A model generated the notes under the pieces. That model was not told the DNA's origin. It saw only the letters and a program-made list of their open reading frames with translations, and searched no databases. A program made the translations under genes and the position numbers. From NCBI RefSeq assembly GCF_033958435.1, contig NC_134147.1, positions 48,602,001-48,666,000 of the forward strand: a stretch of DNA of 64,000 nucleotides, in the 5' to 3' direction. This DNA is from Carettochelys insculpta (taxonomy: Eukaryota > Chordata > Testudines > Carettochelyidae). Positions 40,401 to 52,400 of this stretch are shown here, piece by piece (the first letter of the stretch is position 1; each line of letters starts with the position of its first letter).

Positions 40401-43400
40401 GAAGAAGGGGATTTCGAAGTTGCCGGGGTCCTTTCGAAAAGGAGTCCCATCTGGACGAGCCGCGTCTATTTCAAAGTGCCGCAGCTGCCAGCTTTCTAAT
40501 GAGGCACTGAATATGTATTTCAGAGCTTCATTAGTAAACTTCAAAATGGCCATTTGCATGGCCATTTCGAAGTTTTGGGCTAGTGTAAACATAGCCAATC
40601 TAAGCTGTTAATTCTGAGGATATTTTCAAGCTGTTACCTAGGGGGAGATTATCTTTTTAGACACAAATGCATTTTAGACAATGCAAGGGATTACCTCTAG
40701 TATTTGTCTCCCAAATGTTTTTATTTGCTGAAGTTCAAGACCTTGAATTTTTTTGGGATTGCAGTACTTCCTCAGGAATGGGTCTTTCGGTTTAGCCTTT
40801 GAAGAAAAAAGATACACCATTAGTAATTAAAATGTCAAACGCCATGTTTGCTAATAAGCAGTTATACAGAAGAAAACCTGACTCCTGATTTACTCAGCTG
40901 TAAAACCTAAACAGCACTTTGTGGTCTTTAGAGGATGTGTTACAACAAATCATGCCAGAGCATTCTTCAAAAAATCAAAACCAATTTACAGTACCTTATA
41001 GATAAGGTCCTTTAGTGTTCCCTTCTCATTGAATGGTCTAATTACCAGTGCTGAGGAGTCATTGGCTGTGGCAAAAATGACTTTATAAATGTAGGGATGC
41101 TGTCAAAAGAAGAAGCTATCAGGAAACAACATACATTTTAATGTAGATCACAGTAAATTCATGCTAGATTCATTTAAAAGAGAAGATACATCCTGAAATA
41201 ATATCATGCATCTCAATTCATTGTTTAACAGAATTGCAAATCAGATTCTGTAGTCACAGCTGCTTTACGTACCATGGTTTTAATCTTAACCAAGGGGCCA
41301 TCGTAGCAAGGACTTTATCAAACGTACCCTGAAATAGACAGGACTCCTTCTACTCATTTCAGTAACAGCTGGACTGGGCCCTACATGCAGCTAATAGGAA
41401 TAAGGGTATTTCGACATTTGTAGGGTCCTTTCGAAAAGGACCCCCATGCAGATGAGACACATTCAAGCGAAACACGGCACTTTCTGGCAGCATGCTAATG
41501 AGGCACTGAATATTCATTTCAGCGGCTCATTAGTATTCTCCGATTTGGCCATTAGCATGGCCATTTTGAAGTTTTGGCCAAGTATAGACATGGCATTTGT
41601 CTCTAAGTTGAATAAAGTCAGTCCTGGGTTTGTGGGCTCAGGCCCTAGAATTGCACATGAGGTAGTTCAATTTCATGGATTTTCTCGGAAACTAATCACT
41701 CCCTAGAGTAACTCAGAGCAAGTGCAATGAGGCATCCTGAGGCAAGGTGCCACAGGACAACTTGTTTTTGCAGCTATAGACTAACATAGTTACCCCATGA
41801 GATCAGTGCAAGTAGACACTACTTAATTTTGCTGACAACTTTCCTTTCATGATTGGAAAAATAACAGACATACTTTAAGAGGTTTACAAAATTTTGGCTG
41901 TAAGAATTAGCTTCAAGGTGATGCAGCAAAAAAAACAAAAGACATTTCAACATTGAGACAAGCCATGCAGGACTTCCTTTAGAGTCACCAAATACCATTC
42001 CTTATTCAGACAGAGCTACTACTATTGAATTCTGCCCCATGCGTAGTAAGATAAAGGCTTAAGTCCATACATCACAGGCCTAGTCTGAGGCTCAAGACCT
42101 AGCAACAATGGAGAAAACACGGGTAAAAGCAAAGCTAAGCTGTGAACAAAAAAAAAAATCAAGCCCCTGAGAATAGAACACAGCACAGACAAGGCTGAGA
42201 GTACAAAACATTAATTGGTAATTGGCCCAGGTGCAGAACAATAATTGGTACCATCCGAAATCAGATGGTACCACCAGCTCATTAAAAAAGGCCTTGGTAC
42301 CTACTCCTCACAGACACAGGTTCAGGAAAGGATCTACAATGACTGCATGATGGATAAGAGATGATTTAACCAAACCACAAGGTACAGGGAAGATGGGTGG
42401 TACCTAAATAGCATCAGAGAGTCGTAACCTGACAATGACTGAGGGTGGCAACCTGATACATCAGCAGCGAGGCGTGCTTTGTTTGTAACTGTATATAACC
42501 TGGTGTCTTGGTGGGGGGGAGGGGTGTCATTTTTGTCTGACCTACAAGCAGAGGAATTCCCACGGACTGTGTCAGTCCATTGAAGCAGGTGCATATGTGC
42601 AGCAGTTCAGCAGAACCTGTTTGACACCTGTTACTGTGCCTTGTTCCACAATAAACTTAGCCGGGTACCTTCTATCCTTATCTGATCTGTGGTCTTTGCA
42701 GAACCTCATGGGGTCTGTTGTGACCATTGGGCCCACATCATTGAACACACATGCAAGCAGCCTTCTGGTCATCATCATCACAGGAGGCAAAGACCCATGA
42801 GGACACTATGGCAGTAAATCTGCCCAACTCCAATGTAGTGCTTGCTCCTTGTTACATAGGAGCTAAAAGCATTGCCTCTATTGTTTCCTCAGCCTGCGCC
42901 TCCAGACTACTGACGGATTACAGACAACACAGAGACTCTAAACACATTTCACTAATATCCATTACGCCTTCAGGACATCTCTGATGAATTATCAAATGTA
43001 GACAGCACTATTCTGACAGCCTGAAAATCCTGGAACTTTAAGTTGATGCTAACTCAAGTATCATGAAAGATAGGAAAAAAAGCAAAACAGCCATATCTGA
43101 CAGTTCTGGTGTTACCACTTTCTTGGGTGGCTGCACATTACCTCACCAAGGTGCACGAGGCTTAACTATGCATTCAAAGGCTTTGTTCTCTTCAGATTAA
43201 AGCATTTTTGTAAGTACATGATATTTTTACATTAGACTGCAAACACTTTTTTGGGATTAGTGCTCCTAAAGTTTGGTTTTGGGCTGGCTCAGTTGAAGAA
43301 TTAAAATGTAACACTCACAGAAAAAGAAGGAAGAAGTTTCACAGCACACTGGAAGTCTTTGTCAGACAAATATTTATCAGGGCCAAAGTCGGCCTACAAA

Positions 43401-46400
43401 TAAACACAAACAGTAAGGCATCATCAGCTGCACAATATATAGACAAAAAGATAGAATGATTTTCACTTAATTTTCTCACAAGTTATTAAAACAGCTACTT
43501 CTGCAAAGTTTACCTCTAAAGAGTAAACAAGAGAAAATGCTAACGAAAGGTAACACTTTATACAGTCTGAAAAGAAAAAATTCTGGAAACTAAACTAGCT
43601 CACAACTGTAACAGAGGTAGCCCTGTTAGTCTGTACTCCAACAAAACAAAGTAGCAGAAAGGTAGCACTTTAAAGACTAACAAAGTTATTTATTCAGTGA
43701 TGAGCTTTCGTGGTACATACCCACAGCTCATCACCCAATAAATCATTCTGTTCGGCCGTGTCTACACTAGCCCCAAACTTCGAAATGGCCATTTCGAAGT
43801 TTACTAATGAAGCACTAAAATACATATTCACTGCCTCATTAGCATGCAGGCAGCCGTGGCACTTCGAAATTGACACAGCTCGCCCCAACGGGGCTCCTTT
43901 TTGAAAGGACCCCACCTACTTCGAAGTCCCCTTATTCCTATGAGCAGATGGGAATAAGGGGACTTCGAAGTAGCCAGGGTCCTTTTGAAAAGGAGCCCCG
44001 TCGGGACAAGTCGTGTCAATTTTGAAGTGCCACGGCCGCCTGCATGTTAATGAGGCGCTGAATATGTATTTCAGCGCTTCATTAGTAAACTTCGAAATGG
44101 CCATGTAAATGGCCATTTCGAAGTCTGGGGCTAGTGTAGACATAGCCTTAGTCTTTAAAGTGCTACATTTCCTTAGCTCACAACTGGTTCACTTAACCAC
44201 TTAGAGCTGGATCCCAAATACCCATATTTACATTTTTCTGTTATTCACATGCAGTATCTGATAAAACATCATGAAGCTAGGTTTCACTAAAGTAATATCT
44301 GAACTTAAAACATTTATGACTTTTGCTGGGGACAAAGGCAGTCATCCACACAGATGGAGTTTTATAAGGCTGGTTTGACCAGTTCATTTGTAACTGACTA
44401 TCCTGAAGAACCTGAAAGTAGGATGAAATTTGAGATGCCAGCATACCCAGCTTAACATTAGCCGCTCCTTTGGTTGATTCTTACTCTTCATCAAGAAATA
44501 CTTCTTGCGGATTCGCCAGCCTATTAAGAACAACAGTTTTCATTTTTGTATTTAAAAAGCTACTGAATCACAGTAGGGTTTTTATGCTCACTCTTCTTGC
44601 TTCTCCACTAAGAAAACTATTCTACATTTATTCTATCAGCATAGTATTATATCAGTAGATACCAAAATTATGTCAATAATTTAAGGTTTCAGTGCCAAGT
44701 ATTACCAGTGGTAAGACTCCAAACCCCTTATCAAATTCACATACATAAAAATAGTCCTTTTCTAACTTGGCTCAAACTGCTACAATCATTCTCCATTTTA
44801 ATTCAATCACCTTCACAAAGGGGGACATTTAAGAATTGACTAATCTATTTGCCCAGGAACATTAACTTGGCAGCAGGTGTTTTGCCTCCACCACAGGCCC
44901 AAACTGTCAAATTCTTACCTATATCTTTTAGTGGCTCCACCACCTCCCACTTTGGCTCCGAACGAAAAAACATTGAAACATGCTGTAAGGCAATTTCTGC
45001 AATGAGATTTTTAAATGTCTGTTAATTATACACAGGTTGCTGAATGTTCAGCTTGAGAGGCAAACTGCAGGGATTCAGGCTCTGTTTCACACATCACAGA
45101 GAGTAGCAATATTGTTTTTTCTTTTAACTTATGTCACAAAAGATGGATGAAAAGTGTTTCAACTGTTAATCTGTAGTAGGTGTGATCATCCAAGAAAGTG
45201 TAAATCAGTTGGCTTAGGGAAGTATGCATTCTCTCTGCACGCCACAAGACCCAAGACACCTCTCCCCACCCCAAGACCATTCAGATCCAGGATTCATGGT
45301 CTTGATTTCCCCACATCTGGTCTGCCCTACAATGTAACAGGACTCATCTTTGTTATTCATCTTTAATGCCAACTTTTAAAGCCTTTATTTATATTTAATT
45401 CTGCCATTACTATGTACAAATTGTCCTCTAGCACCTTAAAGCCTAACCAATTTATTTATTAGGTAATGAGCTTTCATGGGTAAGATCTGCCCACAAAAGC
45501 TCACTGCCTAATAAACAAATTGGTTAGGCTTTAAGGTGCTAAAGGACTGCCTGTTTTTTGTGAAGCTACATACTAACACAGGTAACCCTCTGACATTATG
45601 TACAAACTATTCATTTGTTTAGTCTACTATTTGCTGGTCTGCCACTTCAGACTAACTAGGGCTGACTAGTACAAAGCCACTTCCCTGCAGACTTTCCGCT
45701 GGCAGTGTGTAATTCTGAAAAAGTGAAATCATTCCCCATTATTGGATGCAGACAGCACTCCCTGGCAGCTGCGAAGGCAACTCTTGTTAGGAGTTCAGAA
45801 GGTGAGTTAAGACAGAGAAAATATCACAATGAAACTCTCTAACGTCACTGGTTTTGACTGAGTCAAATAGTACAAGTACAATGGTTACTGCTACAGAAAT
45901 AAAATTGCACAATGGCTGTCTTAGTTTGAAAACTTCTTTCTGGAGCTGGATGAGTTTATCTTTCTACATCAGTGCTCCACAAGTTATAGGTCTGGGATAC
46001 ATAAACAGAAGAGAACAGGAAGTCCGGTGGCACCTTATGTACTAACAGATATTTTGGAGCATCAGCTTTCGTGGGAATCATGCATCTGACAAAGCGGGTC
46101 TTTGCCCACGAAAGCTGATGCTCCAAAATATGTTAGTACATAAGGTGCCACCGGACTTCCTGTTGTTTGAGGACACATGTGACAGAGTGCGGGGAGGGCC
46201 TGTGTGAGTCAGGCTGGATGTCTGAGGCAAGCAGAGCAGTTCCCAGTGGCTAAGGATGACCCTGGGGCTACAACTGGCAGGTAACACCTCTGCCCTGAAC
46301 AAAGGGGAGGGAGGAGCTGAGCTGAGTTTTGAATCGGGGGCGGCAGTTAGGAAGGTGGGGAAAGAGGAGCTGGAAGGCAGCCAGCCTGAGGAGGGGGAAA

Positions 46401-49400
46401 GCTACACCCCAGAGGGGCACCCCTCGGGGTCTTCTCCCCAGGACGGGTTGCAAGGACTGTCTCTGGCTGCTGTGCTGTCGCTTCTGTGAGAAACTGGGCA
46501 TCTGTTGCCTAATAAACCTCCTGTTGTACCTGCTGAGTGAGTGTCACTCCTGCCAGCAGACGGGGTGCAGTGCAGGGGGACCCCTGAACCCCATCACACT
46601 GGTGTCAGAAGTGGGATGCACTGCACCCACGGATGAGCTCCCAGCAGTGGCTGACTGAGCGCAAGAGAAGGAAGGAGCCTCACAAGAGCCAGAAGGGGAA
46701 CAGAGCAATTCCTGCAGCTGCTGCTGGTGAGTGGATAACCTGGGAGACAGCGGGGAGATGGATTATACCCGACTCCTAAAGGCAGAACTAGCAGGGCTGT
46801 GCAGAGAGAGGGGTCTGACCGTGGGGAAGGCAACCAAGGCCCAGCTGATTGCCCAGCTGGAAGAGAATGACCGATCTGGGGGGCAGAGCCTGTCCCGGCA
46901 GAAAGTGGCTGGTCAGCCTCGGGAAGCGTTTCGGATTCTCCGACAGGAGCAGGGGCTCGACGCCGTCAGACAGACACGGTGCCCGCCAGGTCACGCTCAG
47001 CTAGCGGTGGTCCATCACGGGCAGAGTTCCCCACCGCAGAGCTGCGACGGCTGGAGCTCGAGGTGAAATTAAAGGAACTGGAAGCTCAGGAACAGCAAAG
47101 AGAAAGTGAGCGCCATGAACGGGAAAGAGAGCGTGAGCACGAGCGCCAGGTACAAGAGAGACAGCAGGAGGAGAAAGAGCGAGAACGGGAGGAGAGCGAG
47201 CCATGGCAGAGGCGAGACACCAAGAGGCCCCAGCTGCAGTAAGCGGGGAGAGGGCCAAACGGCTCGGGGTGGCCAGTCACTTGGAGGCGCGCGTGCTGGC
47301 CCAGTGTCACGACCCAGGGGACATGGACGAGTTCCTTACCGCCTTTGAGCGAGCCTGTGAGTTGCATGAGGTTCCCTCAGCTGAGTGGCTCTGGCACCTC
47401 ACCCCCTTGCTGGGCCAGAAGGCCGCAGCGGTGCTCAGCCAGCTGGAGGGGCTGCAGCCTGGGGACTATGAACGGTTCAAACAGGCCCTGCTGCATAAGT
47501 TCGGGCTGACTCCGGAGATGTACAAGAAGTTGTTCCAGGAGGCGCAGAAGAGGCCAGAGGAAACCCATGTAGATACAACCGCCCGCCTGAGGCAATACTA
47601 CCGGAAGTGGGTGTTCGGAATGGGAGCCCAGTCCGTAGAGGACCTGATCGAGCTGGCAGTCCTGGAGTGATTGTACGAGATGTGCTCACCTGACCTGAGG
47701 GTGTGGCTCGTGGACCGGAAGCCAGGGGATTCACACAATGCAGGGAAACTGGCAGATGACTTCACAAACAGCCAGGCCAGGTTTGAAAGTGAGCCCCACA
47801 AAGAGAGGGAGTCCCGGAGAGACCGAGAATCTCAGAGAGACCGGTTCCTGACTGTACGATAGAGGGGACCACCTCTTGGGCGAGCCCAGGAAAGAAGGGC
47901 CAGCCACCCACCCCCCAGAAAGCCAAGCAGAGCCTGGACAGAGCAGCTGGCCCGAGGGACACAACAAGACCCAGGCTGTTATCGCTGTGGGCAAAAGGGG
48001 CATAGAGCAGCCCAGTGCCCCAAGCTCCCAGACAGGTTGAGCAGGCCGGGGGGTCATGGAGTCAACTGGGGGGGAGTCCCAGAAGCCAGAGGGGCTGGCG
48101 GCCAAGGCAGGTGGTGCTGACAGTGGGCACTCGGATTGGGCCAAGTCCGCCCCACAGACCAGCTCTTCGGGGGGACCAAAAGCTCAGAGGTCAGTTTACA
48201 GAGTGGGGGCGGCACTACCTCTGTGGAGCAAGCGTCTCAAACACCTCGAAGTAGACGGGAAAAAGGTCACGGGGTTCTGGGACACAGGCGCTGACGTGAC
48301 GCTGGCCCGACCCAGGGTGGTGGCACCGGGCTGCATGATACCCAATTCCCACCTGACGATAAAAGGACTTGATGGGACCCCTTTCAAGCTGCCCATGGTG
48401 AGGGTGCACCTGAAATGGGGGAAGAAGGAAGGCCCCAAGGAAGTGGGCGTGCACAGCCATTTGCCGGTGGATGTACTGATGGGGGCTGACCTGGAGAACT
48501 GGCCAGGTGAACGCCCTTGTGCCCTGGTCCTGAACCGTAGCCAAAGAAAACGAGGGGTGCGTTCCCCAGATTCAGGGGTACAGGCCCAGCCAAAGTCACA
48601 GGAGCCACAGGGGCCAACCCTGAGAGAAAGGGGGCCCCCAAAAACCAGATCTCACAGGCCAGAGGTGCTGGAGCCAGGCAGGGATGGGGAAGTAGCATAC
48701 GCCCCTGCCCCAACCGAAGAATTCCAGGCAGAGCAGCAGAGAGACCCCTCCTTGCAGAAGCTGAGGGAACTGGCCAGTCTCAGCCCAGCTCCACAGCCGG
48801 GGGAGGGCTGCAGGAAGAAATTCCTGTGGGAAAAGGGATTCCTGTACCGGGAATGGGCTCCCAGATGCAAAGTGGAGCCATGGAAGGTCCAGAGGCAACT
48901 GGTGGTTCCCCAAAAGTACCAGCGCAGGTTGCTGTACCTAGCCCATGATGTTCCGCTCACAGGACACCAGGGGATCCACCGCACCAGGAGAAGGTTGTTA
49001 CAGAACTTTTTTTGGCCTGGGATCTTTGCAGCTGTCCGTCTGTATTGCCTGTCCTGTGATCCTTGCCAGAGGGTGGGGAAGACCCGGGACAAGGGAAAAG
49101 CTGCCCTGAGGCCACTGCCCATCATAGAAGAGACTTTCCAGAAAGTGGCTATAGATATAGTGGGACCCTTCAGCAAGGCAACGCGTTCGGGGAAGAAATA
49201 TATTTTGGTGGTGGTAGATTTTGCCACGCGATACCCAGAAGCAGTGGCCTTGACCTCTGTCGACGCTGACACCGTGGCAGATGCACTGCTGTCCATTTTC
49301 AGCAGAGTGGGGTTCCCCAAGGAGGTCCTCACAGATCAGGGGTCCAACTTCATGTCGGCCCTATTGCAAAGCTTGTAGGACAAGTGTGGGGTCCGGCACA

Positions 49401-52400
49401 CCTGGGCCACAGCCTACCACCTGCAGACCAATGGGCTGGTGGAGAGGTTCAATGGGACTCTGAAGCAGATGCTGAGAACCTTCATGAATCAATACCCCCA
49501 TGACTGGGACAAGTACTTACCCCACCTGCTGTTTGCATACAGGGAGGTGCCCCAGGAATCCACGGGGTTCTCCCCGTTTGAGCTGCTGTACGGAAGGAGG
49601 GTACGGGGACCCTTGGACTTGCTCAGAGAAGAGTGGGAGGGGATGGCCTCTCCTGAAGGGGAGTCAGTGGTACAGTATGTACTGACCTTCCGGGAAAAAC
49701 TCACCAAGCTCATGGGCCTGGCCAGGGTGAACCTCTCCATGGCCCAAAGGAAGCAAAAGGTCTGGTATGACCGTAACGCCGGGGCCCGAGCCTATGCCAC
49801 CGGGGACCAAGTGATGGTCCTTGTACCTGTGCGGCGGAACAAGCTGCAAGCGGCCTGGGATGGGCCCTTCAAGGTCGTCAAACAGCTAAATGATGTGAAT
49901 TATGTGGTGGAACTGTCAAACCGGGCCCACAGCCACCGGGTCTATCATGTGAACATGATGAAACCTTACTGGGACAGAGAGAACTTGGTGCTGGCCGTGT
50001 GCAGACACTGGGAGGGGCAGGGAGATGATCCCTTGGTGGATTTGCTCACAAGGACTGGAGCTGGCTCCTTGCTGGAGTCTATTCCCCTCTCAGACCAGCT
50101 GACCCCTGCCCAGCAGATGGAGATCAAGGAGGTGCTGCATTCACACCAACAGCTGTTCTTGGACAGACCCGGACGCCCTGACCTAGCTGTCCACCGAATA
50201 GAGACAGGCACCCACGCCCCTATCAAGTGTGTGCCATTCAGAGTCACAGGGAGGACGGCTCAGGACATAGAGCGGGAGGTTGAAGACATGCTGGCTCTGG
50301 GGGTGATCCAATCCTCCTCCAGCCCCTGGGCCTCTCCCATGGTGTTAGTCCCTAAAAAAGATGGATCTGTTCGGTTTTGTGTGGACTATTGCAAGCTTAA
50401 TGTCATCACTGTATCGGACGCCTACCCCATGCCCAGGCCTGATGACCTTTTAGACAAGCTGAGGGGAGCCCGTTACCTCACCACCATAGACCTCACCAAG
50501 GGGTACTGGCAAGTGCTGTTAGACCAAGATGCCCGGCTTAAGTCGGCTTTCATCACCCCTGTGGGGCTCTACGAGTTCTTGGTCCTGCCCTTCGGCCTCA
50601 AGGGGGCACCTGCTACCTTCCAGCATCTGGTGGACCAGCTACTGAAAGGGATGGAGAGCTTTGCCCTGGCTTACATGGACGACATTTGCATCTTCAGCCA
50701 GACATGGGAGGACCATGTGTCCCAAGTCAAGCAGGTGCTGGACCGACTCCAGAAGGCTTGTCTGACTATCAAGGCAGGGAAGTGCAAGGTGGAAATGGCT
50801 GAGGTGACCTACCTGGGCCACAAGGTGGGCAGCGGCTGCTTAAAGCCAGAGCCAGCTAAAGTGGAGGCTGTCAGAGACTGGCCCACACCCCAGACTAAGA
50901 AACAGGTCCAGGCCTTCATTGGGATGGCGGGGTACTACCGGAGGTTTGTGCCCCACTTTAGCTCCATCGCAGCCCCCCTCATGGAGCTATGTAAAAAGGG
51001 AAAGCCTGACAAGGTGGTCTGGACCAAGCAGTGCCAAGAGGCCCTCTGCGCGCTGAAGGAGGGTCTGGTCAGGGCCCCAGTGCTGGTAAATCCAGATTTC
51101 AACAAACCCTTCCTGGTGTTCACCGATGCCTCAGACGTGGGGCTGGGGGCGGTGCTAATGCAGGTGAATGACAAAGGGGAGAAACACCCCATTGTGTACC
51201 TGAGGAAGAAGCTGCTGCCCCGGGAGCAGAACTACGCAGCCATAGAGAAGGAATATCTGGCCATGGTGTGGGCGCTGGGGAAGCTGCAGCCGTACCTGTT
51301 TGGATGGCGTTTCACCGTGTACACCGATCACTCACCCCTGACCTGGCTGCATCACATGAAAGGGGCCAACGCCAAGCTCCTGCGGTGGAGTCTGCTCCTG
51401 CAGGACTACGACATGGAGGTGGTCCATGTGAAGGGGAACACCACCACCATAGCCGATGCCCCGTCACGCAGGGAGGGCCCTGAACTTCCCCAGGTCACTG
51501 GCTAAGTGACCCCGCTCAGTTCGGTCTGGAAGGGGGGAGAGATGTGATGGAGTGGGGGGAGCGCCTGTGAGAGTCAGGCTGGATGTCTGAGGCAAGCAGA
51601 GCAGCTCCCAGTGGCTAAGGATGACCCTGGAGCTACAACTGGCAGGTAACACCTCTGCCCTGAACAAAGAAGAGGGAGGAGCCGAGCTGGTTTTTGAATC
51701 AGGGGCGGCAGTTAGAGGCTAGGGAAAGAGAGCTGGAAGGCAGCCAGCCTGAGGAGGGGGAAAGCTACACCCCAGAGGGGCACCCCTCGGGGTCTTCTCC
51801 CCAGGATGGGTTGCAAGGACTGTCTCTGACTGCTGTACTGTCGCTTCTGTGAGAAACTGGGCATCTGTTGCCTAATAAACCTCCTGTTGTACCTGCTGAG
51901 TGAGTGTCACTCCTGCCAGCGGACGGGGTGCAGTGCAGGGGGACCCCTGAACCCCATCACAATACAGAACAACATGGCTACCTCTCTGATACTCATAAAC
52001 AGAAGAGGTGCTTCTTGCTCAGCTCTTCTTCCAGATGCAGTGACAGTCATGAACGATTTCCCCTCCAGTCCTGAGGGCCATCCTCATTACTGTTCACAGC
52101 CACTCAACTGCCCTGGGGCTAGATGTGACTAGTTACAAAGGGAAGCATTGCAGAGGGTATTAAATATATTGACTCATGCATCTGAAGAAGCAGGTCTTTG
52201 CCCACGAAAGCTTATGCTCCAAGGTATCTGGTAGTCTATAAAGGTGCCATAGGACTACTACTTGTTTTTGAATATATTTTCAACTTTCTTTACTGAAAGC
52301 TAAGTTAGAAACCAGAAGAACAGCCACAACCATTTGGTTAGCAAGAACCACCAGCAAGATCTCCATGAATCAAATTTGGGTGCTGCTGTTTTGGTTTTTA

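Larger units (their letters stand above)
37916..40694 (-). other. PXK: PXK intron (2.8 kb)
   Basis: Holds the hAT-like element at 38073-38753, a further hAT-like end at 38894 and a half palindromic MITE at 40391-40596. No exon is visible in 39000-40390. Confidence 0.8.
41100..43318 (-). other. PXK: PXK intron (2.2 kb)
   Basis: Contains a half MITE at 41387-41594, a foldback-family tail at about 41741-41796 and an LTR-like stretch at about 42110-42760. 42800-43318 shows nothing recognisable. Confidence 0.8.
46178..51961 (+). mobile_element. Ty3/gypsy-type LTR retrotransposon of Gmr1-like organisation (IN before RT)
   Basis: Structure: 5' LTR 46178-46598, tRNA-Leu primer site 46600-46617, gag 46758-48121, pol 48056-51505, polypurine tract 51529-51542, 3' LTR 51543-51961. 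The pol order is protease, integrase, reverse transcriptase, RNase H. Ordinary Ty3/gypsy elements have integrase last; integrase first is known from the Gmr1 group. No envelope gene exists between RNase H and the 3' LTR. Flanking pentamers ACACA (46173-46177) and ATACA (51962-51966) look like a target duplication with one change. The LTRs differ at about 20-25 positions plus small indels over 420 bases by eye, so the insertion is moderately old. It carries stops and frameshifts and is not intact. Confidence 0.93.
46010..52000. mobile_element. Foldback-family element interrupted by the LTR retrotransposon
   Basis: The left portion (46010-46177) contains both palindromic arms (GTGGCACCTTATGTACTAAC inverted at 46128-46150) and the retrotransposon sits in its right tail. 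The tail resumes at 51962 with ATACAGAACAACATGGCTAC and CTCTCTGATACT. Confidence 0.8.

Noticed and set aside
44500..44512. Internal GTAAGA in the 44447-44520 exon as a splice donor
   Set aside because: Conserved PXK coding sequence continues in frame past it to a good donor at 44446.
47340..47770. Cellular SCAN-domain gene
   Set aside because: The domain is inside a gag frame between LTRs, followed by zinc knuckle and pol, so it belongs to the retrotransposon.
48652..49332. 226-codon minus-strand frame
   Set aside because: Antisense shadow of the retrotransposon integrase region.
51506..51528. Envelope gene, which would suggest a retrovirus
   Set aside because: Only about 20 bases separate the pol stop from the polypurine tract; no envelope frame exists.
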